Below are positions 28,150-37,070 of a stretch of DNA of 64,000 nucleotides, one piece after another. The DNA is from Symbiodinium natans. Its lineage: Eukaryota > Sar > Dinophyceae > Suessiales > Symbiodiniaceae. Position 1 is the first letter of the stretch. Each line of letters starts with the position of its first letter. Both the position numbers and the translations under genes were made by a program. The notes under the pieces were generated by a model, which ran no database searches, had not been told where the DNA came from, and saw only the letters and a list, made by a program, of their open reading frames with translations. The stretch spans positions 646,001-710,000 of the forward strand of contig CAJNDS010002091.1 of the NCBI GenBank assembly GCA_905221605.1, in the 5' to 3' direction.

Positions 28150-28580
28150 TTACATGTGATTGCCCAGTGATTTTGTGGTTTCATCATGACTTTTATCATA
28201 CTTTTATGTGTTGTGGGCCACAGAATTCCCTACACCAGGAGCTTGTATAAATGAATTTACTTCGTTTCTGCAGCATTGATTGTTTTCATATGTGATTACG
28301 CACTGATTTCATGGTTTTCTCCTGATTATTATGTGTTGCGGGCCACAGAATTCCCTACACCAGGAGCTTGTATAAATGAACTTACTTCGTTTCTGCACCA
28401 TTGATTGTTTTCATATGTGGTTACGCGCTGATTTCATGGTTTTCTCCTGATAATTATGTGTTGCGGGCCACAGAATTCCCTTCACCAGGAGCCTGTAAAA
28501 ATGAATTTTCTTCGCTGCAGCATTGACGGCTTTCATATGTGATTGCCCAATGATTTCGTGGTTTTCGCAAGATTTTTATC
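28150..28580. repeat. Tandem repeat, about 125-bp unit, 3.4 copies
   Basis: gggccacagaattccct recurs at about 28214, 28339 and 28466 with tttcatatgtgattac between. AT-rich, no telomere units. Confidence 0.93.
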
Positions 28581-28719
28581 TTTTCCTGCGCCAGAATGGC
28601 CTCCGGTTGAGATATCCACCAACATGCAAGGCACTGGTTGTGCTATCCGCGTTCTCAGGCCTCCTCAGTTGTAATAACCACTTTCTTGGCTTTGGTATTT
28701 TCCAACTGGTTGTGTTATC

Positions 28720-29110
28720 CTTTAATCTCCCCCCACCCCCCCCACCTCTTCTGGCCCAAGTCCAGGTTTCGGGCTCGAAACCCCCAACCCCCCACCCGCC
28801 CCCCACCCCCACCCCCCACCCCCGCCCCCCCACCCCCCGACCTGAAAGGTTGCTACGGGAGAGGGGGAAGCGGACTGCGTGTACCCCTGGTTGAAATCTG
28901 TATTACTACCCACCCCCCCCCCACCCATCAGCGGCATCATTGGGCGAGGGGGGGGGGGGGCAAAAGCATCAGTAACATCATTAGCACTGCGCATGCGATG
29001 TTGCAATGTTCCTTTTTGGTTGTAATGCTTCCTAATTTGTCGCTTGGAAGGTTGGTTCCGGAACTGTTGTCTCGGTTCCCATAGATCCTGGAACCAGAGG
29101 CTAGTTGCCA
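28720..29110. other. C-rich low-complexity region
   Basis: Long runs of C with A and G (28728-28840, 28905-28960) and decayed ggttgtaat.. motifs. ORFs rich in P or G are artefacts. No gene called. Confidence 0.6.
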
Positions 29111-29366
29111 ACATAACCGAACACCAGGACGACTTGGGTCAGGGTTTGGGTTTAGGGTACCGAAAGCACGTGGAATCGGTATGTAGAGACCTTAGACCCC
29201 CCAGTCGCAGCCAATCTCTCCGCCCTAGCCCCGACGGATACCGAGGGACCCCTGAAATGATGCTTGGGAGAACCCTAAACCCGAACCCTGACCATTTGGT
29301 TTTGCCGGCCGAGGCAATCAACGCGTAGCATCACACAAAGGGGTACGTCTCTGGACCTCACCTAAC

Positions 29367-29818
29367 CTTGGTAGCCCAGCAACCATCTTATAGTAAGGGT
29401 ACCGGTTGGTTACTCAATGCCACCAGGGACCAGGGCCCGAGGTTTAAAGTGAGCAACAGCAGAACGTAATGAACCTTCAAACTTCAATATGAATGTGAAT
29501 GAAAAAAAATCAATCCCAATCCAGTCCGGGCACATGGCGTGCAAAGCATAGGGCGCACTGCGGTTTGCTTCGTCTTCTGTCCACAAATACTTGACCTTGT
29601 GCCCATAGTAGAGGGGAGGGCTTCCTCGGGCGATTTGTATGGATTGTGCTGTCATCGTAGTGTCTGACCCTGATGCTTCCAAGAGGATGCGGCCCTCAAT
29701 GAAGAGCTTGGTCACACGACCCTGATACACAGTCAACCTCTCCAGCAGCAGTGCGCAATCAGGGTCCATGCAGGGAACACAGATTAAAAAAATAAAAGGC
29801 ACCACCGCGCTACCAAGA
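29367..29818. mobile_element. CTTGGTAGCCCAG-family arms flanking a coding segment
   Basis: The left arm cttggtagcccagcaacc..ggttggttactc and right arm ..ggcaccaccgcgctaccaag are the two halves of the palindrome normally about 110 bp long. Here about 390 bp lie between them, including the exon at 29414-29737. Either the element captured an exon or two decayed half-elements sit in adjacent introns. Confidence 0.6.
29414..29737 (-). CDS. Long candidate exon, 324 bp
   Basis: Acceptor CTGGAGAG then a frame of 108 codons: LTVYQGRVTKLFIEGRILLE, later GHKVKYLWTEDEANRSAPYA and DWIGIDFFSFTFILKFEG. It ends at donor GTAACCAAC or at a TAA four bases on. Joining it to the exon at 29849-29871 keeps frame. 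Coding character is strong (charged, hydrophobic and aromatic residues well mixed). No domain recognised. Confidence 0.72.
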
Positions 29819-29848
29819 ACCTTAAAAAGCTACAAGCCTGCAGGTTAC

Positions 29849-29871
29849 CTGAGCCTGTGGCAATCCACCAG
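29849..29871 (-). CDS. Candidate micro-exon
   Basis: Acceptor GAGGGTCAG, canonical donor GTAACCTG. Peptide LVDCHRL, leaving two bases that are completed by the first base of 29414-29737. The same frame is open upstream (TLCWLEGQ), so it may be longer. Confidence 0.58.
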
Positions 29872-30225
29872 CTGACCCTCAAGCCAGCAAAGCGTCAACC
29901 CTAAAACCCTAAACCCTATAAACCCTAAACCCTTTAGTGTCTTAGGGTGAACCCTAGACTGCAAACACGAAAGGAAAAAAGAACCCGAAGCAAGCTTAAC
30001 CTCAAACCTGCACACCCCAGACGAAACCCCAAGCCCTAAACCCTAAACCCTACACCCGAATTACCCCAAACCCTAAATACCCTAAACCATAGATACCTTA
30101 AAGCCGAAACCCTGAATACCCTAAACCCTAAGTACCCCAAACCCTGAACCCCCTAAACCCTAAAACCCCTAAACCCTAAACCCCCTCAACCCTAAACCCT
30201 AAACCCTAGCCCCGGACCTCATGGG

Positions 30226-30362
30226 CTTCCCTACTACCCCCCTCTATACTACCCCCCCTAGGTTCCCCCCTTAAGTAACCTCAATGAGCCTAACTTATCC
30301 CTAAATAACCTTAATTATGGAGGGAACCTAGGGGGGGGGAGTATAGAGGGGGTAGTAGGGGA
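30226..30362. mobile_element. Palindromic element, CCCTACTACCCCC family (copy 1)
   Basis: Arms ttccctactacccccctcta / gagggggtagtaggggaa and ctaggttcccccctta / aattatggagggaacctag. A second copy at 61060. Confidence 0.9.
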
Positions 30363-30398
30363 ACCCTAAACCCTAAACCCTCAACCCTAAACCCTAGC

Positions 30399-30472
30399 CC
30401 CGAGCCAGATCGCAAGTGAAACTCTCCTCCTTGCTACTCTCCGGAGCATGGCCCGACCTCGGCACGACCAGG
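30399..30472 (-). CDS. Candidate exon, arginine-rich
   Basis: Acceptor AACCCCAG, GC donor GCTAGGG. Peptide WSCRGRAMLRRVARRRVSLA. Confidence 0.58.
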
Positions 30473-30482
30473 CTGGGGTTTA

Positions 30483-30600
30483 GGGTTCAGGGTTCAGGGT
30501 TTAGGGTTTAGGGTTTAGGGTTTAGGGTTTAGGGTTTAGGGTTTAGGGTTTAGGGTGTAGGGTTTACGGTTTACGGTTTACGGTTTAGGGTTTGGTGTGT
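30483..30600. repeat. TTTAGGG array with TTTACGG variants
   Basis: About 15 units, including four GTTTACG variants in a row. Confidence 0.9.
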
Positions 30601-30640
30601 TGGGTTTAGGGTTTAGTGTGTAGGGTTTCAGAGCTTACGC

Positions 30641-30776
30641 TCGGAGGTACATGGTACTTCTCAACCCAATGATAACTGTACTTGTAACAACCATATTAGG
30701 GCACTTCAGGGGCTTATAAGTGGGCTCTAAGAGAAGCTATCATTTCGGTTCTAGGTAGTTACCATGAACCTCCAAG
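30641..30776. mobile_element. Palindromic element, ACTTGGAGGTTCATGGTA family (copy 2)
   Basis: Arms ggaggtacatggtactt / gttaccatgaacctcc; core shared with 41.2 kb (gggcacttcaggggcttata). Confidence 0.85.
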
Positions 30777-30855
30777 TAGGGCTGAACAACCGAGGAATCA
30801 GGGGGAGTCAACGGTGTACTAATTATACGGCATCCGCCTGCCTCTTTATCGGCAC

Positions 30856-30917
30856 TGCATTTCAGCCTCTTGGCAGAATCTGGAAACATCAACATCCACG
30901 CAGCTGTCTGCATTGGA
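30856..30917 (-). CDS. Candidate exon
   Basis: Acceptor GTAGGGCAAG, donor GTGCCGAT. Peptide SNADSCVDVDVSRFCQEAEM. Confidence 0.55.
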
Positions 30918-30950
30918 CTTGCCCTACCTACAGGCCCAAAACGCTGCCAC

Positions 30951-31007
30951 CTAGCGCGGCAGCAAACTCAGTCAAGTTAGGCTTGGCCGATTGGATCGAG
31001 AGAATCT
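30951..31007 (-). CDS. Candidate exon
   Basis: Acceptor GGGTTTAG, donor GTGGCAGCG. Peptide ILSIQSAKPNLTEFAAAL. Confidence 0.62.
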
Positions 31008-31060
31008 CTAAACCCTAAACACTAAACCCTAAATCCTCAACCGCAAATTGCAGGCTCATC

Positions 31061-31347
31061 TTAAAAGCTTTCCTGAACTGTTGTATGTACGCGGGCGTGG
31101 GTATGGCCAGTTTTGCGATCAGGCCTGGATACGGAATCCAGTACCACTGCGGATCGTCGTCTGTGCATCTGGCCATGAGCTGGCTTGCGACAGAGGATGC
31201 GGCCACGCACTTGAACGTATTCAAGGACATGAAGCTCTTGTAGGCATGTGGATGCGGTGCACAATTTTGCGTGCATCTCCAGCAGCCTCGAGGGTTTTTG
31301 CCAAGTCCTCCCGGCCTCTTCCTTGACGAAGTCGTGGTATGTTGAGG
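31061..31347 (-). CDS. Open region of about 95 codons, frame ambiguous or frameshifted
   Basis: One frame is open throughout (YHDFVKEEAGRTWQKPSRLL ...). The other two frames hold long, more protein-like pieces: LAKTLEAAGDARKIVHRIHM upstream and CTDDDPQWYWIPYPGLIAKL downstream. This pattern suggests an old coding segment with frameshifts, or alternative exons. Confidence 0.45.
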
Positions 31348-31428
31348 TCCCCTAAACCCTAAACCCTAAACCCTACACCCTAAACCCTACACCCTAAACC
31401 CTAAACCCTAACCCCAAACTCAATGAAC

Positions 31429-31469
31429 CTGAGGAGCGAAGTTTCAGTCACCAGAAAAAACCGCACACC
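31429..31469 (-). CDS. Candidate exon
   Basis: Acceptor CCGTGGGAG, donor GTTCATTGAG. Peptide GVRFFLVTETSLL. Confidence 0.55.
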
Positions 31470-31524
31470 CTCCCACGGCCCCAAGGAATGAGGGTTTAGG
31501 GTTTAGGGTTTTGGGTTTAGGGAC

Positions 31525-31547
31525 TCCGCTTTCGGCTTAAAGAAAAG
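31525..31547 (-). CDS. Candidate micro-exon behind a poly-C tract
   Basis: The minus strand reads about 15 C, CTTCCCAG, then LFFKPKA and donor GTCCCTAAA. It shows how plus-strand poly-G (31557-31571) can serve as a pyrimidine tract. Confidence 0.45.
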
Positions 31548-31702
31548 CTGGGAAGGGGGGGGGGGGGGGGGCTGAGAAATCATATGTACGATGCACTCGG
31601 TGAGTATCGCTACCTGCTCTTAAGGGAAGTTCCGGAACAAAATTGGGAATACAAACCCTAAACCCTAAACCCTAAACCCTAAACCCTGTTGACAATGGCT
31701 AC

Positions 31703-31779
31703 CCGCAATTCTGCGAAGTTCCTGGTCCGGGGATGATAGGCGAATAAGGCCTTGAAAGCTTGGACCCCCAAGCTTCAAC
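31703..31779 (-). CDS. Candidate exon
   Basis: Acceptor TGGTTTCCAG, donor GTAGCCATTG. Peptide LKLGGPSFQGLIRLSSPDQE then LRRIA. Confidence 0.66.
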
Positions 31780-31796
31780 CTGGAAACCAAAGGGTT

Positions 31797-31844
31797 TAGG
31801 GTTTAGGGTTTAGGGTTTAGGGTTTAGGGTTTAGGGTTTAGGGC
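31797..31844. repeat. TTTAGGG array
   Basis: Seven perfect units. Confidence 0.95.
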
Positions 31845-31966
31845 AACATTACTGGAGGCTGACTAGGCATAGCATAGAGGCGTAGATGTTCAGCAGGCTT
31901 TGTCGGGTAGTCCATACTGAAAGTTTCCAAGAACATGGGTCCCCCGCATAGTGCAGCAATCCTTAC

Positions 31967-32153
31967 TATAGGGACCCCCCAACATTTTTGTTGCCCTATC
32001 TTCGAAACCCCCCCCATATGACTCTGCTAAGTAGAACCACAAGGGACTGCTACCGGCCACTGCTCCTTTATTAACCAAGCCAGGAGGCCCCTGGCAGTGT
32101 TCGCACACCTTCCTGGCAATGTCGGCATCGCAATGACAAGAGCGGCGCCAGAA
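31967..32153 (-). CDS. Long candidate exon, 62 codons, Cys/His-rich start
   Basis: Reads FWRRSCHCDADIARKVCEHC then QGPPGLVNKGAVAGSSPLWF and YLAESYGGGFEDRATKMLGG to donor GTAAGGATTG. The spacing C-x-C-x8-C-x2-C could bind metal, but I do not recognise the family. Another frame holds a shorter open piece. A small palindrome (gggtccccc..gggaccccc) overlaps its 3' end. Confidence 0.66.
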
Positions 32154-32249
32154 CTCTCATCGTTTTGGGGCTTCAGGGATGGAGGTTTGGGGCTTTGGGT
32201 TCTAGGGCTCGGGGCTCTTGGGCTTTTCAGGTTCAAGGAAGCCCCAGAA

Positions 32250-32354
32250 CTAGACCCGGGAGTAACCTAGGAATAAAGAGGGTGCACGTTTTTTGGTTTT
32301 TAAAGGGATTATGAGGGAACCTGAAAGGAGATAAGGGCCTACTCCCGGCCCTAG
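32250..32354. mobile_element. Palindromic element, CTAGACCCA family (copy 3)
   Basis: Ends ctagacccgggagtaacctagg / gggcctactcccggccctag; core with ggttttta and gggaacctg. Confidence 0.9.
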
Positions 32355-32374
32355 AAAATGCCCGTTTACAGGTT

Positions 32375-32450
32375 TAGGGAGTGTGGCGTTCGGGCTTGTG
32401 GCACCCGCAACCTCCGGCGTCCAGGACCACGGACCAAGGAGCAATGTCAG
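32375..32450 (-). CDS. Possible exon, frame uncertain
   Basis: Two open readings: ADIAPWSVVLDAGGCGCHKP and GLTLLLGPWSWTPEVAGATS. The region is GC-rich and lies between telomere arrays like other exons. Confidence 0.4.
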
Positions 32451-32479
32451 CCCCGCCCCCAAAATCCAGACCCGGCACT

Positions 32480-32842
32480 CCAAATCCTACAAACCCTGAA
32501 CCCTACTCTCAACAACACTGCACTCTAAGCCCTGCGCGCTAAACCCTACATACACCTCAAACCATAAAACCCTGAAACACTAAACCCTAAACCCTGAAAG
32601 CCTAAAACCCAAGACCCCAAAAACCTTCAAAACCGCCCATACCCTAACACCCTAATTAAGGCCCCAAAGCCCCCAAAACCCGAAACCCTAAACCGCAACA
32701 CCCTCAAACCCCAAACCACCAAACCCCCCCAAAACCCTGACACCCTACAAAACCACACAACCCTGACACCCTGAAACCCCAAAACCCGCCAGAACCCCCC
32801 AAAGCTGGAACACCCTAAAGCCCCAAAAACCCACCCCAAACC

Positions 32843-32879
<37 letters not shown>

Positions 32880-32935
32880 AAACCGAAAACCTAATCCCTG
32901 AACCCGCCAAACCTCCCCAACCCCCCCCCCCCTCC
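32480..32935. repeat. Degenerate CCCTAAA / CCCNAAA tract and C/A runs
   Basis: Long decayed telomere-like sequence with a (C)18(A)9 run at 32840-32870. Two long glycine-rich minus frames here are artefacts. Confidence 0.7.
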
Positions 32936-32947
32936 TTCCTCCCCCGC

Positions 32948-33016
32948 AAAAAAAAATGGCGCCTCGGGCTGATGGGCCGATGTGCCTCGGGCTCTGCGCT
33001 GGAGGTCGCCGTGGAC
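32948..33016 (-). CDS. Candidate exon
   Basis: Acceptor ACAAAGCAAAG. Peptide VHGDLQRRARGTSAHQPEAP then FFF; GC donor likely. Confidence 0.55.
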
Positions 33017-33315
33017 CTTTGCTTTGTCAAAGTAGTTGAGGGTTTAGCGGGGGGCTTTAGGGTTTAGGGTTTAAGGGTGGAAGTTATTTGGGTTGAGGGT
33101 ATTTGAAGTTTAGGGTTTAGGGTTTCGAGGGTAGTGTGGGGTATTTGGGGTTTAGGGATATTTGGGGTATAGCGTTGAGGTCTTGCTTTTCAAAGTAGTT
33201 GAGGGTAATGTGGGGGCATTTGGGGCTTAGGGTATTGGGGTTTAGGGGAATTTGGGGTTTAGTGTTTTGGGACCTTGCTTTGCAAAGTAGTTGAGGGTAA
33301 TGTGGGGGGTATTTG
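33014..33315. repeat. Repeat of exon edge: ttgcttt.caaagtagttgagggt, three copies
   Basis: The sequence just upstream (minus) of the exon acceptor recurs at about 33182 and 33274, a spacing near 91 bases for the last two. Acceptor-side duplication. Confidence 0.75.
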
Positions 33316-33969
33316 GGTTCAGGGTATTTGGGGTTTGGGGTTAGAAGGTGGGGTTTCGGGTTTTAGGGTTTAGGGTGTTTTTTGGGTTTACGGTTTACAG
33401 TTTTAGGGTTGAGGGTAATTTGGGTTTAGGGAGTCTAGGGCTTTTTGGGGTTTAGGGTTGTAGGGCCTAAACCCTAAACCCTAAACCCTAAACCCTAAGC
33501 CCTAAACCCTAAACCCTAAACCCTGCACCCTTTGGAGTTTAGGGTTTCAGGTGAGGGGTTGAGGGTGTGCCCCGCTCTGGAGACGAGTTTCGGGCTTTGG
33601 GGCTTCTGAACAGGGTGGAAGGACTTAGAGGCATCGGGGAGTCGCTTTTTAGGGTTTAGGGTTTAGGGATCAGGGTGCAGGGTTTAGGGGCTGGTATAGG
33701 GCTTTGTGAGGGTTCTCCGGGGTGCAGTTGTAGCACAGCTATGGCATTCCATAAGACCATACTGAATGGGTTTTTGGGGTACCTAATTCCGCAACTGTAC
33801 AAAAGGACCCTTGGGGGCTGCTGTTACGGCTTTAAGCGTTTCGGGTTTGGGGAAACCGAATTGTTAGGCTATTATTGTGTTGCGGGCAATGGATTGGTGG
33901 GTTGGAGCACAAAAGCTAGCAGAGGATAGAAAAGGTTCCAGGCGTAGGCCCTAGGGTTTGGCGTTGAGG

Positions 33970-34015
33970 GCTCAGGGAACGAAGCTGTTGTCGTATGGCG
34001 TCCACGTGAACCCTA
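33970..34015 (-). CDS. Possible exon
   Basis: Open frame FTWTPYDNSFVP then TGA, after a TTTAGGG-like unit; the acceptor is not clear. Confidence 0.4.
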
Positions 34016-34028
34016 ACCCCTGTGGAAG

Positions 34029-34141
34029 CTAGACCCAAGAGTAGCCTGGGAAAAAAGCCGAGGCCCTTTTTGGTTTACAGGGGGCTTGTAAGGGAACCTA
34101 ACCCCTAAAAAGAGGGAATAAGGGCCTACTCTGGGTCCTAG
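34029..34141. mobile_element. Palindromic element, CTAGACCCA family (copy 4)
   Basis: Ends ctagacccaagagtagcctgg / gggcctactctgggtcctag. A second right arm (34182-34211) follows after a short CCCTAAA run. Confidence 0.9.
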
Positions 34142-34207
34142 TAGCCCCAAACCCTAAATCCTAAACCCTAAACCCTAAAACAGGTGAATAGCGGCCTACT
34201 CTGGGTC

Positions 34208-34273
34208 CTAGTTAGGAAGTGAGGTCTGCTCCGAGCCGAGGAGCATGTCGTCAATGTGCTCCATGCGGAATCC
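34208..34273 (-). CDS. Candidate exon, ends in TAG formed by element arm
   Basis: Acceptor TTGGGCAG. Peptide GFRMEHIDDMLLGSEQTSLP. The stop TAG is the first triplet of the adjacent CTAG.. arm; a donor could precede it. Confidence 0.66.
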   Translation of the reverse strand, partial: GFRMEHIDDMLLGSEQTSLPN

Positions 34274-34633
34274 CTGCCCAACCGAGGAAACACCCAAAGG
34301 GTTTAGGGTGTGGGATTTAAGGTTTAGGGTTTAGGGTTTGGGGGGGGGGGGGGGGGGTTCCTATGTTTATTAGCTTTCCGGGCCCAAGTGTATGCTATGT
34401 AGGCACATGGACCCTTGAAAACACGTCAAGCAAGCATGCCGTAAGGACCGGGTTTTTTACAAGGTTAGTGTTACTTCTCAGAAGCTATAGCCTTCTTTAA
34501 GATACTTGCAACCTTACGTGTAACTACCCGCCGAACCGTTTCAGAAGTGCCCCCCTCCACCCATTGCCGGGTGTAGGGTTTTGGGTTTAGGGTGTTGGGT
34601 TGAGTTTCCGAAAGGGTCCTTGCACCTCGTTGT

Positions 34634-34710
34634 TACATACTTGGGCCCAAAAGTCCCTGTATCGGAGGTACTTTAAGGCCCAAGTCTTCCCTACTTTGGT
34701 ACATGGACCC
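34634..34710. mobile_element. Palindromic element, GGGTCCATGTAC family (copy 1)
   Basis: Inner arms acttgggccc / ggcccaagt and end acatggaccc. Related: 36743-36839, 50300-50397 and a fragment at 34380-34414. Confidence 0.65.
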
Positions 34711-34783
34711 TAAACCCTAAACCCTAAACCCTAAACCCTAAACCCTAAGGGGGAGTGTCGGACTTGCAAGTTGACAGCTTTAC

Positions 34784-34820
34784 TTTCCGCAGCCATCAGG
34801 GAGCCCAATGCCCGATAGGA
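34784..34820 (-). CDS. Candidate micro-exon
   Basis: T-rich lead and acceptor TTGCGCAAG, donor GTAAAGCTG. Peptide SYRALGSLMAAE. Confidence 0.58.
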
Positions 34821-34848
34821 CTTGCGCAAAAAAACAGATCACTCCTCT

Positions 34849-34972
34849 ACCAGTTGCTTAATCCCCCCCAAAAAAATAGAAACAGATTCTTCCTTACAAG
34901 GGTAATATAGGGATTATGATCAGTTCCTTTTTTGGCGGGGGGGGGGGGGGGGGGGGTTCTTAAGCAAAGAGT
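34849..34972. mobile_element. Palindromic element, GCTTAAGAACCCCCG family (copy 3)
   Basis: Arms agttgcttaatcccccc / ggggttcttaagcaaagagt, with about 20 G expanded inside the right arm. Confidence 0.75.
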
Positions 34973-35075
34973 TTCAGACATCTTCCTTAAACCGTCATCC
35001 CATCGAGGCCCTCGACCAAAAACCAAAAACCCTAAACCCTAAACCCCAAACCCGAAACCCTAAACCCCGAACCAC

Positions 35076-35184
35076 CTGAATCCTCAATGCGTACTTGGCC
35101 AAGGTCCTGCAGGTACTCCCCCAAGCGCTGAATGCCGCTTTGGAGGTTGCCAATGTTCTGATGCAGCAAGTCGTCCTTGAGGGA
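35076..35184 (-). CDS. Candidate exon, coiled-coil-like
   Basis: Acceptor CCCTAAG, donor GTGGTTCGG. Peptide SLKDDLLHQNIGNLQSGIQR then LGEYLQDLGQVRIEDS; heptad-like leucine spacing. 36 codons. Confidence 0.75.
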
Positions 35185-35324
35185 CTTAGGGTACGGTAGA
35201 GTCTACAGGAAACTTTCCTGAAGCCTAACCCTAAACCCTCAACCCTAAACCTAACACCCTAAACCCTAAACCATAAACCCTAAACCCGAAACCCTGAACC
35301 CTAAGCCTACACCCTCAACGAATG

Positions 35325-35374
35325 AAAGATTTTCTCGGGTCTGAACTTGGGGCCCATAAGACACGAAAGCCCTG
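35325..35374 (-). CDS. Candidate exon
   Basis: Acceptor GGTTGTGTCAG, donor GTTGAGGG. Peptide GFRVLWAPSSDPRKSFI. It starts in phase 0, matching the end of 35449-35513. Confidence 0.58.
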
Positions 35375-35448
35375 ACACAACCCACCAGGAGCAAAACCCT
35401 TAAGGCCTAAACCCTTCAACCCCAAACCCTACAAAATACATCCTGAAC

Positions 35449-35513
35449 CCCCAGCCCGTCATCCCGAATTCCCGACCACTCCATACCGAGGATGGTGATG
35501 AGGATCCCATAAT
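35449..35513 (-). CDS. Candidate exon
   Basis: Acceptor ACCCTACAG, donor GTTCAGGA. Preferred frame YGILITILGMEWSGIRDDGL; a second frame is open. Confidence 0.58.
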
Positions 35514-35713
35514 CTGTAGGGTTTAGGGTTTGGGGCTTAGGGCCTTAAGCTCAAAAGCTCGAAGCCAGTTCTTGGCTCGACCCTAAAACCTAAACACACC
35601 GCCCTGCAACCCCTAGCCCTATGCTAAAACCCAAAACCCTGAACCCTGAAACCTAACCCGAAGACCAAAACCCTATTCCCAGAACCCTGCCTAAAACCCT
35701 GGCCTTCTTGCAT

Positions 35714-35827
35714 TCAGACATTAAGACGAAAATCCATTGCAACGCAAAATGAGAATCCGGCAATTGCTTCACATATGAACAAATATAGTACAGCAGACAA
35801 ACATGCATCTCTGTCCCCGCAGACTTC
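35714..35827 (-). CDS. Candidate exon with membrane-spanning segment
   Basis: Acceptor GAATCAAG. Peptide EVCGDRDACLSAVLYLFICE then AIAGFSFCVAMDFRLNV and TGA; a donor GTCTGAATG just before the stop is possible. About 20 hydrophobic residues suggest a transmembrane helix. Confidence 0.62.
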   Translation of the reverse strand, partial: EVCGDRDACLSAVLYLFICEAIAGFSFCVAMDFRLNV

Positions 35828-35859
35828 CTTGATTCTGTAGAGTATGAATCTCAGAATCA

Positions 35860-35983
35860 CTAGACCCAAGAGCAACCTGGGGGCAAAAAGGCTGCCCTTT
35901 GTGGCTTAAAGGGGCTGATAACCTAAACCCTAAACCCTAAACCCTAAACAATGGGAATAATGGCCTACTCCCGGTTCTCGTAG
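35860..35983. mobile_element. Palindromic element, CTAGACCCA family with CCCTAAA units in the loop (copy 5)
   Basis: Ends ctagacccaagagcaacctgg / ggcctactcccggttctcgtag; four CCCTAAA units inside. Confidence 0.85.
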
Positions 35984-36000
35984 CCCAGGGAATAAGGGCC

Positions 36001-36046
36001 TCATCGGTGAAGTTTTCAGGTGTGCTGAACGTTTATCCCCAAATTC
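36001..36046 (-). CDS. Candidate exon
   Basis: Pyrimidine-rich lead (TTTTCTTTTTTTGCTTTGCAAAG) then EFGDKRSAHLKTSPM. An internal donor GTTCAGC would shorten it to 16 bases. Confidence 0.48.
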
Positions 36047-36264
36047 CTTTGCAAAGCAAAAAAAGAAAACACCAAACCAAAAGTAGGAGCCCTAAGGACC
36101 GGGTGTAGGGTTTAGGGTTTAGGGTTTAGGGTTTAGGGTTTAGGGCTTAGGGTTTAGGGCTTAGGGTTTGGGGTTTGGGGTTTAGGGTTTGGGGTTTAGG
36201 GTTTAGGGTTTTAGGGTTTAGGAGACCGAGGTGAGAAGGGCCAAGGGGCGCAGAGCACGCTCAC

Positions 36265-36287
36265 CTCGGAGGCCTCCGCGGCGAGGT
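36265..36287 (-). CDS. Candidate micro-exon
   Basis: Acceptor AACCTAG, donor GTGAGCGTG. Peptide LAAEASE; the frame stays open beyond the donor (VSVLCAPWPF). Confidence 0.42.
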
Positions 36288-36572
36288 CTAGGTTTAGGGT
36301 TTGGGGTTTAGGGTTTGGGGTTTAGGGTTTAGGGTTTGGGGTTTAGGGTTTGGGGTTTAGGGTTTGGGGTTTAGGGTTTTGGGGTTTGGTGTTTGGGGTT
36401 TGGGGTCTGGGGTGTAGGGGCTTTTGGGTTTAGGGGCTTGAAGGCGCCAAAAACCCTGCACCCTGAATCGTAAAGATTCCAGGATGTAGGCAAGGGGTGG
36501 ACTGCCTACCCGTGGCCAAGAACCAGAGCCCGCTCCCCCGCCCCCCCTGCCTGCCCCCGAGCCTTCAGATAC

Positions 36573-36633
36573 CAAACAAGAATCCGATCATGATCCAAGG
36601 AACAAGTTTTAACGAAGGAAGATATTCCATGAA
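36573..36633 (-). CDS. Candidate exon, hydrophobic
   Basis: Acceptor CTCTTTTTCAAG, donor GTATCTGAAG. Peptide FMEYLPSLKLVPWIMIGFLF. Confidence 0.65.
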
Positions 36634-36742
36634 CTTGAAAAAGAGATTAGCATTTCAGTCCTTTGACGGTCTATGGACCAACCCTGACCCCCGAACCCCA
36701 CGTAAACCCTTCCAGCATTTTGGGGTGTAGGGCTTACCCTGA

Positions 36743-36839
36743 GGGTCCATGCACTTGTATAGCATACGCTTGAACCCTAAAGCTACTACATAGGATCTCC
36801 ATTGAGGCCCAGGTGTATACTACATAGGTTCATGGACCC
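36743..36839. mobile_element. Palindromic element, GGGTCCATGTAC family (copy 2)
   Basis: Ends gggtccatgcac / ggttcatggaccc; inner tatagcatac / gtatacta. Confidence 0.7.
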
Positions 36840-36852
36840 GCAGGGCCTTAGG

Positions 36853-36983
36853 GCCCCTAAACCCTAAACCCTAAACCCTAAACCCTAAACCCTAAACCCT
36901 AAACCCTAAACCCTAAACCCTAAACCCTAAACCCTAAACCCTAAACCCTAAACCTAAACCCTAAACCCTAAACCCTAAACCTA
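36853..36983. repeat. Long CCCTAAA array
   Basis: About 18 units with one single-base deletion (AACCTAAA). Confidence 0.96.
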
Positions 36984-36994
36984 GGGGCCCTCAC

Positions 36995-37070
36995 CATGGA
37001 ATCCCCCTCGATGCCTCGAGGTTCTCTGTGGGGAGATCCAGATGTACTTTGTGGCCGCAAATCGCGGCAC
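36995..37070 (-). CDS. Candidate exon
   Basis: Acceptor TACGCCGAAG, donor GTGAGGGCC. Peptide AAICGHKVHLDLPTENLEAS then RGIP. Confidence 0.72.

Noticed and set aside
27618-29114. Glycine- or proline-rich ORFs of 60-148 codons on both strands
   Set aside because: They arise from C/G homopolymer-rich DNA and read through obvious repeats.
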